Assembly: GCA_024516155.1 (NCBI GenBank)
Contig: JAJJXM010000024.1
Span: 558,001-622,000, forward strand
Reading direction: 5' to 3'
Length of the DNA: 64,000 nucleotides
Source of the DNA: Pyronema omphalodes
Taxonomy: Eukaryota; Ascomycota; Pezizomycetes; Pezizales; Pyronemataceae
Positions 1 through 10,121 of this stretch are shown here, one piece after another; the first letter of the stretch is position 1, and each line of letters begins with the position of its first letter. A program made the position numbers and the translations under genes. The notes under the pieces are model-generated. The model saw nothing but the letters and a program-made list of their open reading frames with translations. It was not told the origin of the DNA and ran no database searches.

Positions 1-2049
1 AGGAGCGCCACAAAGTTCTCCCAGATTTGCGAGGATTGGGTTCAAGAGGATTGAGTAGCGTTAAATTGCGGTGATTTCGACATATGAATACAGTGCAATA
101 CATTCCGCCAGGCCCAATGATTTTATTTACGGTTTGCATTTAATACCGGATGTACATCTCTTCCCAACCACGCTACTTGCGTTAATGAATGAAATACAAG
201 AATTCTTTTATATTCTTTTGCTCAACAGTTTCAACAATAATCCATGGGGCTTTCAATATAACAGGACTACCAATAGAGAGATTCCCATCATGAGTACAGC
301 TCGAGGCTAATGTTTAACACTCATACAACACCGTGTACACTATCCACAGTCATTAGAATCCGGAAACCACGCATCAATTCACCACTTCTGAACTCTACCG
401 AGAATCTTCATGTTTATCACTGCATCACAAGAAGTCGGGTCCACTGACGCAGGGTTGAGCCCCGATGGTCGTACCGCTAACTGTATGGAGTCAGGTTGAA
501 CACCCGTGCAGATGCGGCGCATTAGCCCAGTTTACAACCCTGGCGAACATATTCAGTGTAGATAGACATTACGAGAAAATAAGGAATTCAATATATCTGG
601 ACGTCAATTGGAATTGGAAATTTATACTATGGACGGTATACAAATACGATTGATTGACATATTTTTGATCTGCATTCTCACTACCCAAGTTTAACCCTCC
701 AGTAGCCAACCCTCGCATATCCCACCGACATGGACCCCCGGAATATATCATATTCCATCATTCTGACTTTCTGACTTTCTCTATCATACCTGAAAATCTC
801 CCACTACAACCCCCAATCATCAGTCCTACGGAACATTCCATTTTTTCCTTTCATCAACCCTGTCATAATCCCATTGCCATCGATTAACCATTCTGGGATG
901 TTCTACCAGTCTTGACCCCGACACTTTACTTCGTCCACATTACTCTACCACCTAATGTCTTGCTACATGGAACGGTCATAATGTTTACACCACACGCTTG
1001 CTGGAGATAAGAATTTAATTACCGCATACCTTACCCCCTTCCCCCCTGCAAACGATTGCTCAGCCAGACGACTGGATACTAATAAAATGGGATGCTAATG
1101 GCTCTGTGAGAACAATGAGAATCTTGCTTGAATATCTGTCAATGCTATTGTGTTGGTAAGTATCTCCCGAAGCAATATTGTGCAACAAAACGATATCGTG
1201 TAGTAATCCCAGAGGGAAAGATGAAATTCGAGGACAGTACGGGAATTGCTGAGGCTTTGAAAGGCCAGTGAAATTTGAAAGTTGAAATACTGGAAGATAG
1301 TACAAAATACATATTACGCAGTAACTGACCATTCTTTCAAGTCATCTTTTAGTGCCGTCATTCCAAGGTCCCGCTATCAACTTGCTCCGATACCGTACCG
1401 GAAAGAGGAACAAAAATGTCATTCAGTTACACATTCCAGCGAATCGTTGAACTCATCAACCAGTGTCGGTATGTTTCGGAAGTTTACGCATATTGACAGT
1501 CATGGACAGCGAGAACAAGAGAGGTGTTTTGGGGCACTATTCCATGGGGGAAAGGGTGAAAACACCCGTTTGCTCTTCTCCTCAATCCGGTGGACTTTAA
1601 TATCTTCTACGAATGTTAAACAGTGGTTGGCGGTTTCTACTCGGGTCTGGACTGTCATAAATAACGTCCTCCAGAGTAACTCAACTTGGTCGTCAAGATA
1701 ATATCGGTCGTACCTACTAGCTGGCAGCCCGAATAGCCTTCAGCGAGGTCTTTTCTGTGATAGAAAGTCTGGGAGAGGTGTTGGTTTCAATCTCTCCGTC
1801 AGCACTGCCCTTGGTAACGCTTCGAAGATGGTATCCGGAGTGGTATATGCAGTTCGGAGTAACATTACGCCTGGCTTTCGGTGTTCCTGAAGCATATCAA
1901 TCAACGATTCCAAATCATTGAGTACCGCTACATTCCGTAAGAACCATTAAAAGTCGTCATCGAAGTCCTATCATTATTTGTAACGCATAAGGCTGCGGTA
2001 CCTGGCGGAAAAACTTCACATTCAGGAGCAAATCACTACCTAGACAACG
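1..2049. other. intergenic stretch without a supportable gene
   Basis: I see no open frame with recognisable domain content, signal peptide or consistent splice sites here. The longest frame (plus, 1282-1701) has a composition typical of chance ORFs, and both strands of 1.2-1.9 kb are interrupted by stops in every frame. There is no tRNA or clear repeat. It may be decayed sequence, but nothing identifies a parent. Confidence 0.5.
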
Positions 2050-2290
2050 AGTACACACACCGCATTTCCAATGTGGAAAATCATCTCATTATGATTATCT
2101 ACAAAGGAAAACTGTTTTTCACCGCCCGAACGCCTGAACGCCGGGTACACCACCAACCCCAAAGAAAGTCGACAAAACCAAAAATCAAAAAATCAAAAAT
2201 CAAAAAATCAAAAAATCGAAACCAAACTGACCAAAATCAAACAACAACAATTCCCCAGTCCTCATCCGAGTCCTCACCACAACAATATCT

Positions 2291-3360
2291 TCAGTTGAAG
2301 ATCTCAAGTCTCAACTGAGCGGTGCTGGGGGCGGTGACGATGCAAGCCGAGGCAGCTCCGACACCAACCATACCGTTAGCTCCAGCGACGACCTGGTTGA
2401 CAGGGTTGGCGGGGTTGATCTCGCAGGGAGTGTCGTGGCACCCAACACCCTCACAGACGATACGGGCACCGAAGGAAGGAACTTCATCACGGAAGTAGGT
2501 GGCGGGCTCGAGCCAGATGGGGTTCCAGCCGAGGTTGGCAAAGACCTCTCCATCATCGCGCAAGCTCAGTCCGAGGGTGTAAGGAGCCCACTAAGGAGGA
2601 GATGTTAGTGATGTTTCATTTCAGTAGTGAATAGGAAGAAAATCAAGGGAGAAAGGGAGTACTGACGTTTCCTCCACGGAAAGTGTTGTTACCCCACACG
2701 CAAGCATCGTCTACATCTACCCCGGGGGGGTTGATGTACATGCTGGCGGTGGTGCCAGCCCAGTAGCTAGAGTCAGGAACAGCGAGACCGAGAACCTGGT
2801 TAGGCTCAACGCGGTTGGGGATACGCATTCCCTCGTCACCGGGTAGCACTGTCTGACAGATCATAACGTGCTCGTCGAGCTGGTTATGGGTGGGGAGCTT
2901 GGCGGGGGCCTCGACGCAGAGGGGGCGATCGGGGAATGGTACATGGGCGACACCGTCTTCTCCGCAGAAGAGCCCTCCTTGTTCCTTATCGGGATGAACG
3001 TAAGCAACCGCAGTAGGGCTCCACTGGTTCATCAACTTTCCGGGGGGACAGGCGTATGGGCACCAGGTGCCGCTGTTTGGGTTTTTAGTATGTAAGCATG
3101 GGTTGTCACTCGGAGTGTGACGGGAAGGGCCAGAGGACTTACGCTGAACACGGACGGTCGTAGGAGTGAGCCCAGCCTTTGTTGTCAAGGTGAGGCGTCA
3201 CGGGGATGATGTCCGGGTGGTCAGGGAGGTCACATCGGATTGCGGAATGCTCCATCCGCTTCTCGATGTCGTTCCCGACAGTGCTGTTCATGACGACGGC
3301 AGCGACATACTGCAGTAAAACAACGAAGGCTATGAAAATACTCGTCACAGATCTATTCAT
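2291..3360 (-). CDS. secreted SUN-family cell-wall protein (GH132-like), copy 1
   Basis: Three exons on the minus strand, 3360-3143, 3072-2667 and 2590-2291, join to 307 aa. Introns start GTAAGT and GTCAGT and end AAACAG and CCTTAG. Residues 1-22 form a signal peptide (MNRSVTSIFIAF...), followed by a possible Kex2 site (IEKR). The SUN-family signature CPYACPPGKLMNQWSP lies just after intron 1. The last exon has the conserved WAPYTLG and NLGWNPIWLEP stretches and several paired cysteines. SUN proteins (yeast Sim1/Uth1/Sun4 relatives, CAZy GH132) are secreted or wall-associated and act in beta-glucan remodelling and septation. Exons strongly favour C-ending codons, suggesting good expression. 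A TATA-like element (tatttat on plus, 3480-3486) lies about 120 bp upstream. It differs from copy 2 by few residues (e.g. RCDLPDH here, RCALPDH there). Confidence 0.9.
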
Positions 3361-3479
3361 CTTTGCAGATTTATCGTTGAATTGAGATATGCGTATGTGA
3401 TAATCGTTGAGATGATGTTGACTGACGATGTTGACTCGAATGCGGGATAATGTTCTTCAAAGGGGGGGGCATAGTGGGG

Positions 3480-3486
3480 TATTTAT
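3480..3486 (-). promoter_or_regulatory. TATA-like element of SUN copy 1
   Basis: The minus strand reads ATAAATA about 120 bp before the ATG at 3360. The same element sits at 10240-10246 before copy 2. Position and conservation support a core promoter; there is no direct transcript evidence. Confidence 0.4.
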
Positions 3487-5740
3487 GTTTGCCGATGAAT
3501 AGGACGACATTCGAAATTGTACGTCATTCATTAAGTAAGTCACTGCCCCACAACGACGAAAGGTAGAAACTGTCCGAGACTTTACGTCAGCGACGCGGTT
3601 AACGAATAATGATTCGTGGTTACCATTATCTCAGAGAAACTCTATTGTGTTCCGTATCACTAGAAACTAATCATCGGTTGTTTTAGTTATGACGAAATTT
3701 GGATTGCTATATCATCAATGGCATTCAACGAATTCGGTTCGCGGAGTGTTCGCTTGAATTACGACATAGCCGCTTCCCCACCTAGAACCGAGTTTTCCTT
3801 ATCCAGCCTTTTACCGACGTTGAACAGATTGCCTTGACGTTCTCACTAGGTTTTCCGTAATACTTCTAGAATCCGACAATTGAAAACCGAGTGCTCGCAC
3901 ATGATCCACCATGTTGCTGTTCACGATGAAATAACACTTCAAATCACAGTCAACCACCACCAGCCTCAGACAATCTATACAATAAGAAACAGACCATTCT
4001 GTGAATTGGACTATATTATACGTATATTCTAATAAAAAAATAAAATAAAAAAATAAAAAAATAACAAAACACAAATAAAAAATGCCTTCTGGATTCTATA
4101 GATACGCAGTTACAATCCTCTCCTACTGCAGCCATGTATCCAGCGCCGGTGATGCATAGCAACTTCCACAATTAGTTAGCAAAGTTTCTATTCTTCGCCT
4201 CTGGTCTTGGGAAGCTAAACTGAAACTAGTTTCCGGTGCTCCCCAATGCCTTTGTCTTCGCCCTTATGACGTTTTACTACGTCTTCCGATGATACAGGGG
4301 AGAACGTTAGGAGACGTCACCGGTTTGTTAGTTCATTTACAGTACTAGAATACTAGAATTTGGTAAGCCATATTGGTGGTACACAGGAGCCACCACAAGG
4401 GTCACAAGACCTGCTGCGGAATAAGATACGTCAAAGAGATTGTGGAAATAGTGACCAGTATTGCAAGATTGCATCGGAATGGTAAGCGGGAGAGTTTCAG
4501 GATGGTTGACTAGAAGCATCCATTTGCATCTTTTCGGGACCCAGCAGGTTCCATTGGCAGGGGGTGGGGCGTGCTGGCATGTCTGGGGTCACCGTCGAGC
4601 GGGTCAATGAGTAGTGTACATAGATTAGTTGGGAATGCGATTATAGCGAACAGCCTCATTGGCGAGTTTCGGAATTGAAGGTTTCATCCGGTCTCCAGGC
4701 ATGATGGGGGGGGTGGGGGGTTGCGGGTATGGCTACAATTCCCATGTCTTCGATGGCTAGTTATTAACGGCTTCGGTTCGCGTAGTGTTTTCATTTGGTT
4801 TGATTTCTTGAGCGTTCACAATCTGAGGATCATGATATTGGCGAGTTTCGGGATTGAAGGTTTCATCCGGCCTCCAGGCATGGGGGGGGGGGGGGTTGCG
4901 GGTATGACTACAATTCCCATGTCTTCGATAGCTAGTTGTTAATGGCCGCGGTTCGCGTAGTGTTTCGGTTTTCTGTAATTTTCTTTCACCTTCCCAACCT
5001 TAACGTTATGACGTATGATACAGTCGGAATACATTATCTCGACGCTCCAGCTGTTACCTTGCAGTCTCGCTGGGTTCCGCCCCAGAGCACACTTCATCTC
5101 TTCTGCCTGTTGCCGCTTCTATTCTTCCTGCTCGTTTTCATTCTCGTTGTTACGGTCTGGAGCCCTGTTTACTCTTTTCCCATTCGTCACTCTCGACTCG
5201 CCTCTCTCAACTCTCCTCTCCGCTGCTCTCCGCTGCTTTCCTCTGCTCTCCTCACCGTTCCTCTTCACTCATTTTCGCTTCCCTTCTCTCGTCTCTACTC
5301 CTCTACTCTCCTATGTGCTCCTCTTTCGGTTCGCGTAGTGACTACTTGCGTTAAGTCATTACCCGTTCGTTAACCTAGGGGTGCCATGTTCTGACTGCAG
5401 TACATACACCGGAACGGGAACTACTTTCGATTCGAAGCACGCTATGCACAACTTACCAGATGTATATTACTAATGAACTTGATAATAGTAGTTCTTCAAG
5501 AGTCACATGACGAAAACGTCCACATCTTAGGGGAGGAAGGGGGGAGGCGGAGGGGGGCAGCCGTTGCTGGAGATATGGAATAGAGATAGTATCTTATCAA
5601 CCTACGAGAAGAGTATTACTGCTGACATGTAACCCAAAAGGCTGTAGGATTTGCAATGTCCGGTTTCAGTACAATATCCACGAGTGAACGCTGAAAATGA
5701 TGCTGACATGTCACACTCTAGCAAGGATTCAAAGACGTTG
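3487..5740. other. noncoding flank within duplication unit 1
   Basis: This is the upstream side of SUN copy 1. It has no convincing gene. It holds an A/T-rich patch (about 4030-4080), G-runs near 4706 and 4882, an internal 179-bp tandem duplication (4659-4965), and a C/T-rich tract (about 5160-5330) that opens chance plus-strand ORFs. All of it is mirrored in unit 2 except the second internal repeat. Confidence 0.7.
4659..4965 (+). repeat. local tandem duplication (period about 179 bp), unit 1 only
   Basis: Sequence starting TTGGCGAGTTTCGG at 4659 recurs at 4838. Both copies run through a G-run, a CATGTCTTCGATGGCTAG-like segment and GGTTCGCGTAGTG before diverging. The corresponding place in unit 2 (about 11418-11549) holds only one copy, so this arose after, or was lost differently since, the larger duplication. 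Confidence 0.85.
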
Positions 5741-5835
5741 ACAGAACTAATAATATTCATCTATCCCTCAACCTCTAAACGTTTTACATGTGTGCGATGC
5801 CAGCTTCAGAAACACGGACGGACCAACAAATTACA

Positions 5836-6358
5836 TCACTTCCTGCCAGAATACTTCTCAATCTTTGCCTGAATCTGGGTAGTATTTGCTCCAACCACTT
5901 CATCGACTTTTTCGCTACCGACATAGAAAAAGAATGTTGGCATGGCACGAATATCCATTGTGGTAGCGAGCTCCTGAAATTTGTCGATGTCCAATTTGAA
6001 GAATTTCACGTCTGTATACAGGGCCTCGAATTGTGCGATTCGAGGGGCGACTGCGCTACAAGGACCTGAGGATGAGATGAAGTTAGCTATATCTGAGGGA
6101 TGTCTTGGTGTACAAGGGAATGTGAAAAACGGTAAGGAAATGGAATGCGAGACGATGATCTGGGATAAGGCTGTCTTTGATAAAAACGATAACACTTACC
6201 ACACCAAGTAGCATAACAATCAATAACAGTGAGTCGTCCGGCGGGAGCACTCTGAGTGATGTTATCGAATTCGGCCTGACTATTGTTTCAATCAGCAAGA
6301 CATTTCAAATTCAATCCATATTGAAATAGAATACGTACGTGAGGATTTCGGTAGGCAT
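5836..6358 (-). CDS. thioredoxin
   Basis: Three minus-strand exons, 6358-6339, 6279-6200 and 6065-5836, give 109 aa, the usual size of a cytosolic thioredoxin. Introns start GTACGT and GTAAGT. The redox-active motif WCGPC is split by intron 2: TGG TGT G before it, GT CCT TGT after it. The conserved FDKFQELA-like segment, the cis-Pro motif AMPTF and the C-terminal VVGAN region follow in the expected order. Thioredoxins reduce protein disulfides using thioredoxin reductase and NADPH. There is no targeting peptide, so the likely site is the cytosol. The gene lies in the spacer between the two duplicated SUN blocks and is itself single-copy here. Confidence 0.93.
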
Positions 6359-8805
6359 GTTGAAGTCGAAGGTGCTTGACGAAGACTGGAATAGTGACTG
6401 AGGAGGCAAAAAGAACTGTGATTGTCCAAAAGCAGTGAATAGTGGGTGGGTTGAAGTAAGATTTCAGGTGGAGGATAGGGTCCGATTGACTGATCAGAGA
6501 ATTGATGAGAGGATGGAGGGTTGTTACACTTTAAAGTCCGGGGTTACTGGGAATGTTGGCCGCTAATTGACCGCCAGATAGTCTGGCAAAGCGCACGGTG
6601 GCATGCAGTAGTTTCCTGCTTCGCCGAAAATCCCCCATCTCCATCTGCGCGTACAAATATTTGGTCAATTACGAAGACAAGGGATAAGTCGCCTGTCACG
6701 GCATGGCCAGTTGCTTATATTCCCGAGTCTCATGCAGTTTATCTAACAATTTAATTTGACTTGACGGAGTTGCATCACATTTATTTTGTTCTCATTATCA
6801 TCCAGAAATCAAGGGAATTACTATATCAATCATTTCGGTGGCCGTGGTCGTCGCGACAGGATGTGAAGAAAAGCGATACCATCAGCGGCTCGCTAATCTC
6901 ACTAATCTCGCTAATCTCGTAGATCTCGCAAATCTCGTCAAAAACTGTGAAACGGGAATGCGAGAGAAAGGTGGAGGTGGAAGAGTGTATTCATTGAGAA
7001 CGATGGTAATCTAGCTCTACGCATCTACAGAGGGAGATATACCCAATGTGTGAACTCCACCTCCACGTGCCAGTCACATAAGCTCTAAGTGCGGCAAAGA
7101 CACCTGGAATCTAGGCGACCTTCAACAAAAACACACGAAAATATATCTACAAGGCTTTCTCAGCGTAACTATGAGTCGACCGTGTGTGTCCTTCATATGC
7201 CGAGTGCCGGTTGAAGTTTTCATTTTTTACACCTCACCATTCGTGATTTAAACTCATCCACGGTATTCATCACGGGTCTGGGAGGATAGAAAATCGCCCG
7301 GTACGGTCTGACAAGTCGTTGGTAGAGGACTGAAATATCAAGCCCAGAAGCCTGGTTAACTGGTGCGATTTTCTGACTTAATTGTGCAATCTGAGGCTTA
7401 TTTAAAACCTGGCATTATTTGCTAACTCTTTACACTGCGTAGTACATGGCTTAAGCTCATCCATTATATTTTGGAGTTCCTGGAAAAACAAAATTTTATC
7501 AATAACGATGATTGTACGATGAAAGGTTTTTCAAACCCGAAGGGTTAATGTCGGACCCTCTATTAATCCACTACTGGTAGTTTCCTCATGGGTCTTTCGC
7601 CCTATATTTATCCCACTTTGTAGCCTACCGATAATGTCCGACGAACCAATCAAGATTAGTTTATTCTAGATTACTTTCCAGTCCCATTCGTACTCTTTGT
7701 TTTTGGAACCGCACGTAATAAGCCCTTATATATTCGACTTTTCATACCCATATTGACGACTTCGGCCCCCTGCACTGTCATTCCATTGCTTCTTGGCCCA
7801 TGAACATCGATTCTCCTGCCTTTATATCGAGTGTCCGCCGTTTTCTGATCATGCCCATACGCCTTTCATTTCGAAGCACGAATTGATACCCCTGAAAGGT
7901 ACTACTAATGCATACCAATGATCCAATCACATGGCCGTCTTTACCATCTAAACAAAAACCCTTCGTAAGTGGTGTGTTTTGTAAATGGTCTTCCACAAAT
8001 TACGTCAAGGGTTTAGCGTTTCCGTTTGCTTTTCTGCCAGATCCAGTGGCTGGCCTTTAATAATTTCTGTGGATGTGAAGCAGTGCTTTATTGTTCATTC
8101 GTCGTATCTAAATCCTGAAGAATAAAATACGTCAGAGTATTTCAATTTCATCGACGATATGATATTATTCTTGAATGCCGCGCCGCAACCTAAATAATCT
8201 CCAACGAAATGTCTCCGTGATACATACATCGTTCACGTTGGGCTTGGTTTCTGCCTTGTGGCCAGTTCAAATATTTGCTAGTTAGATGAGCTGTGCAGTA
8301 CACCGTTACGCCTAGTAGTCGGTATTTCTAAAAGTCGACGATACAAAATCCCAGCTTCTTGAGTCCGATTATATTTCACCACATCTCTTGTGAGGGGGCG
8401 TTCAAGAGCCGATGTTACTATTACAGCTGTGTTTCTTGGCACACTAAGCATGACACGTAGCCCGGATATATGGTCAGTTTTACTTTGTACTTCATGGAGC
8501 AACGATATCCATCTCAACTTCCACCGCACCCCACATTATTCTCTTCAAGATGTTCTGGTCAGTTCTTAGCATAAAACCGTAAGAAAGACAATACTGGATA
8601 ACCTATTTTCGGCATTTAACTTGTGAATAGGGCCACCGTCTATCTTTGAAGCAGGATATCATCGTCGTATCAAACTGCAGAAACAAATTAAACACCATCC
8701 TCGGATGAGCAAAACTCTTCATGTTTCCTCAGTTTATACCTCTACACTGCGATTAACTGAGCTGAAGGACTTCACTTTCGAAGAATGTAATCACCAGTAT
8801 AGCGA
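6359..8805. other. intergenic spacer between duplication units
   Basis: This is AT-leaning sequence after the thioredoxin promoter. A short array of CTAATCTCG-like repeats lies at about 6891-6935. A minus-strand frame at 8278-8529 looks slightly coding-like but has no recognisable motif. I call no gene here. Confidence 0.5.
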
Positions 8806-8873
8806 GCACACATCAAAATTTCCAATGTGGAAAATCATCTCATTATGATTATCTACAAAGGAAAACTGTTTCA

Positions 8874-8893
8874 CCCCCCCCCCCCCCCCCCCC
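8874..8893. repeat. poly-C run
   Basis: About 20 consecutive C bases just inside the left edge of duplication unit 2. Unit 1 has no such run at the matching place (about 2121-2130), so it expanded after the duplication or is assembly noise. Confidence 0.8.
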
Positions 8894-9060
8894 AACGCCT
8901 GAACGCCGGGCACACCACCAACCCAAAAGAAAGTTAACAAAATCAACAAGCGAGAAATCCAAACAAAACTAAGCAAAATCAAACAAACGAAAAATCCAAA
9001 TAAAATCGACCAAAATCAAACCACAACAACAATTCCCGAGTTCTGACCACAAAAATATCT

Positions 9061-10121
9061 TCAGTTGAAGATCTCAAGTCTCAACTGAGCAGTGCTAGGG
9101 GCAGTCACGATGCAAGCACCAGCACCTCCGACACCAACCATGCCGTTAGCTCCGGCGACGACCTGGTTGACAGGGTTGGCGGGGTTGATCTCGCAGGGAG
9201 TGTCGTGGCATCCGACACCCTCACAAACGATACGGGCACCGAAGGAAGGAACTTCATCACGGAAGTAGGTGGCGGGCTCGAGCCAGATGGGGTTCCAGCC
9301 GAGGTTGGCGAAGACCTCTCCATCATCACGAAGGCTGAGACCGAGAGTGTAGGGGGCCCACTAAGGAGGGGATGTTAGTGATGTTTGTTTCGAGTGATGG
9401 AAAGCAGGGAGAAAGGGAATACTGACGTTTCCTCCACGGAAAGTGTTGTTGCCCCACACGCAAGCATCGTCTACATCAACCCCGGGAGGATTGATGTACA
9501 TACTGGCGGTGGTGCCAGCCCAGTAGCTGGAGTCAGGGACAGCGAGACCGAGAACCTGGTTAGGCTCGACACGGTTGGGGATACGCATTCCCTCGTCACC
9601 GGGTAGAACCGTCTGACAGATCATAACGTGCTCGTCGAGCTGGTTATGGGTGGGGAGCTTGGCGGGGGCCTCGACGCAGAGGGGGCGGTCGGGGAATGGT
9701 ACATGGGCGACACCGTCTTCTCCGCAGAAGAGCCCTCCTTGTTCCTTGTCCGGATGGACGTAGGCAACCGCAGTGGGGCTCCACTGGTTCATGAGCTTTC
9801 CGGGGGGGCAGGCGTATGGGCACCAGGTGCCGCTGTTTGGGTTTTTAGTATGTAAGCATGGGTTGTCACTCGGAGTGTAACGGGAAGGGCCGAGAGGACT
9901 TACGCTGAACACGGACGGTCGTAGGAGTGAGCCCAGCCTTTGTTGTCAAGGTGAGGTGTCACGGGGATGATGTCCGGGTGGTCAGGGAGGGCACATCGGA
10001 TTGCGGAATGCTCCATCCGCTTCTCGATGTCGTTCCCGACAGTGCTGTTCATGACGACGGCAGCGACATACTGCAGTAAAACAACGAAGGCTATGAAAAT
10101 ACTCGTCACAGATCTATTCAT
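9061..10121 (-). CDS. secreted SUN-family cell-wall protein (GH132-like), copy 2
   Basis: Three exons on the minus strand, 10121-9904, 9832-9427 and 9360-9061, have the same exon lengths as copy 1 (218, 406 and 300 nt) and also give 307 aa. Signal peptide, IEKR site, CPYACPPGKLMNQWSP and WAPYTLG...NLGWNPIWLEP are all intact, and no stop or frameshift is present. Most differences from copy 1 are silent third positions. Visible replacements include RCALPDH and VGGAGAC. The paired TATA-like element (10240-10246) is retained. Because coding sequence and promoter are both preserved, both copies are probably expressed. The role is as for copy 1: beta-glucan-linked wall remodelling, inferred from the SUN family. 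Confidence 0.9.

Larger units (their letters stand above)
2064..5740 (+). repeat. segmental duplication, unit 1 (SUN gene copy 1)
   Basis: This block is repeated in the same orientation at about 8818-12305. Similarity begins at the shared text ATTTCCAATGTGGAAAATC (2064 and 8818) and is lost just after GCAAGGATTCAAAGAC (5721 and 12285). The unit contains a complete SUN-family gene, its promoter side, a C/T-rich tract (about 5160-5330) and G-runs. Unit 1 is about 190 bp longer than unit 2, mostly because of an extra 179-bp internal tandem duplication. Both coding and noncoding parts are conserved, which points to a fairly recent DNA-level duplication rather than retroposition. Boundaries are by eye, plus or minus about 15 bp. 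Confidence 0.93.

Noticed and set aside
2868..3095. Plus-strand ORF (and its copy at 9628-9855)
   Set aside because: Exact antisense of SUN exon 2; no independent evidence.
4936..5373. 145-aa plus ORF with Ser/Leu-rich sequence, repeated at 11598-11950
   Set aside because: Follows from the C/T-rich tract. The frame is not conserved between the two units despite high DNA similarity.
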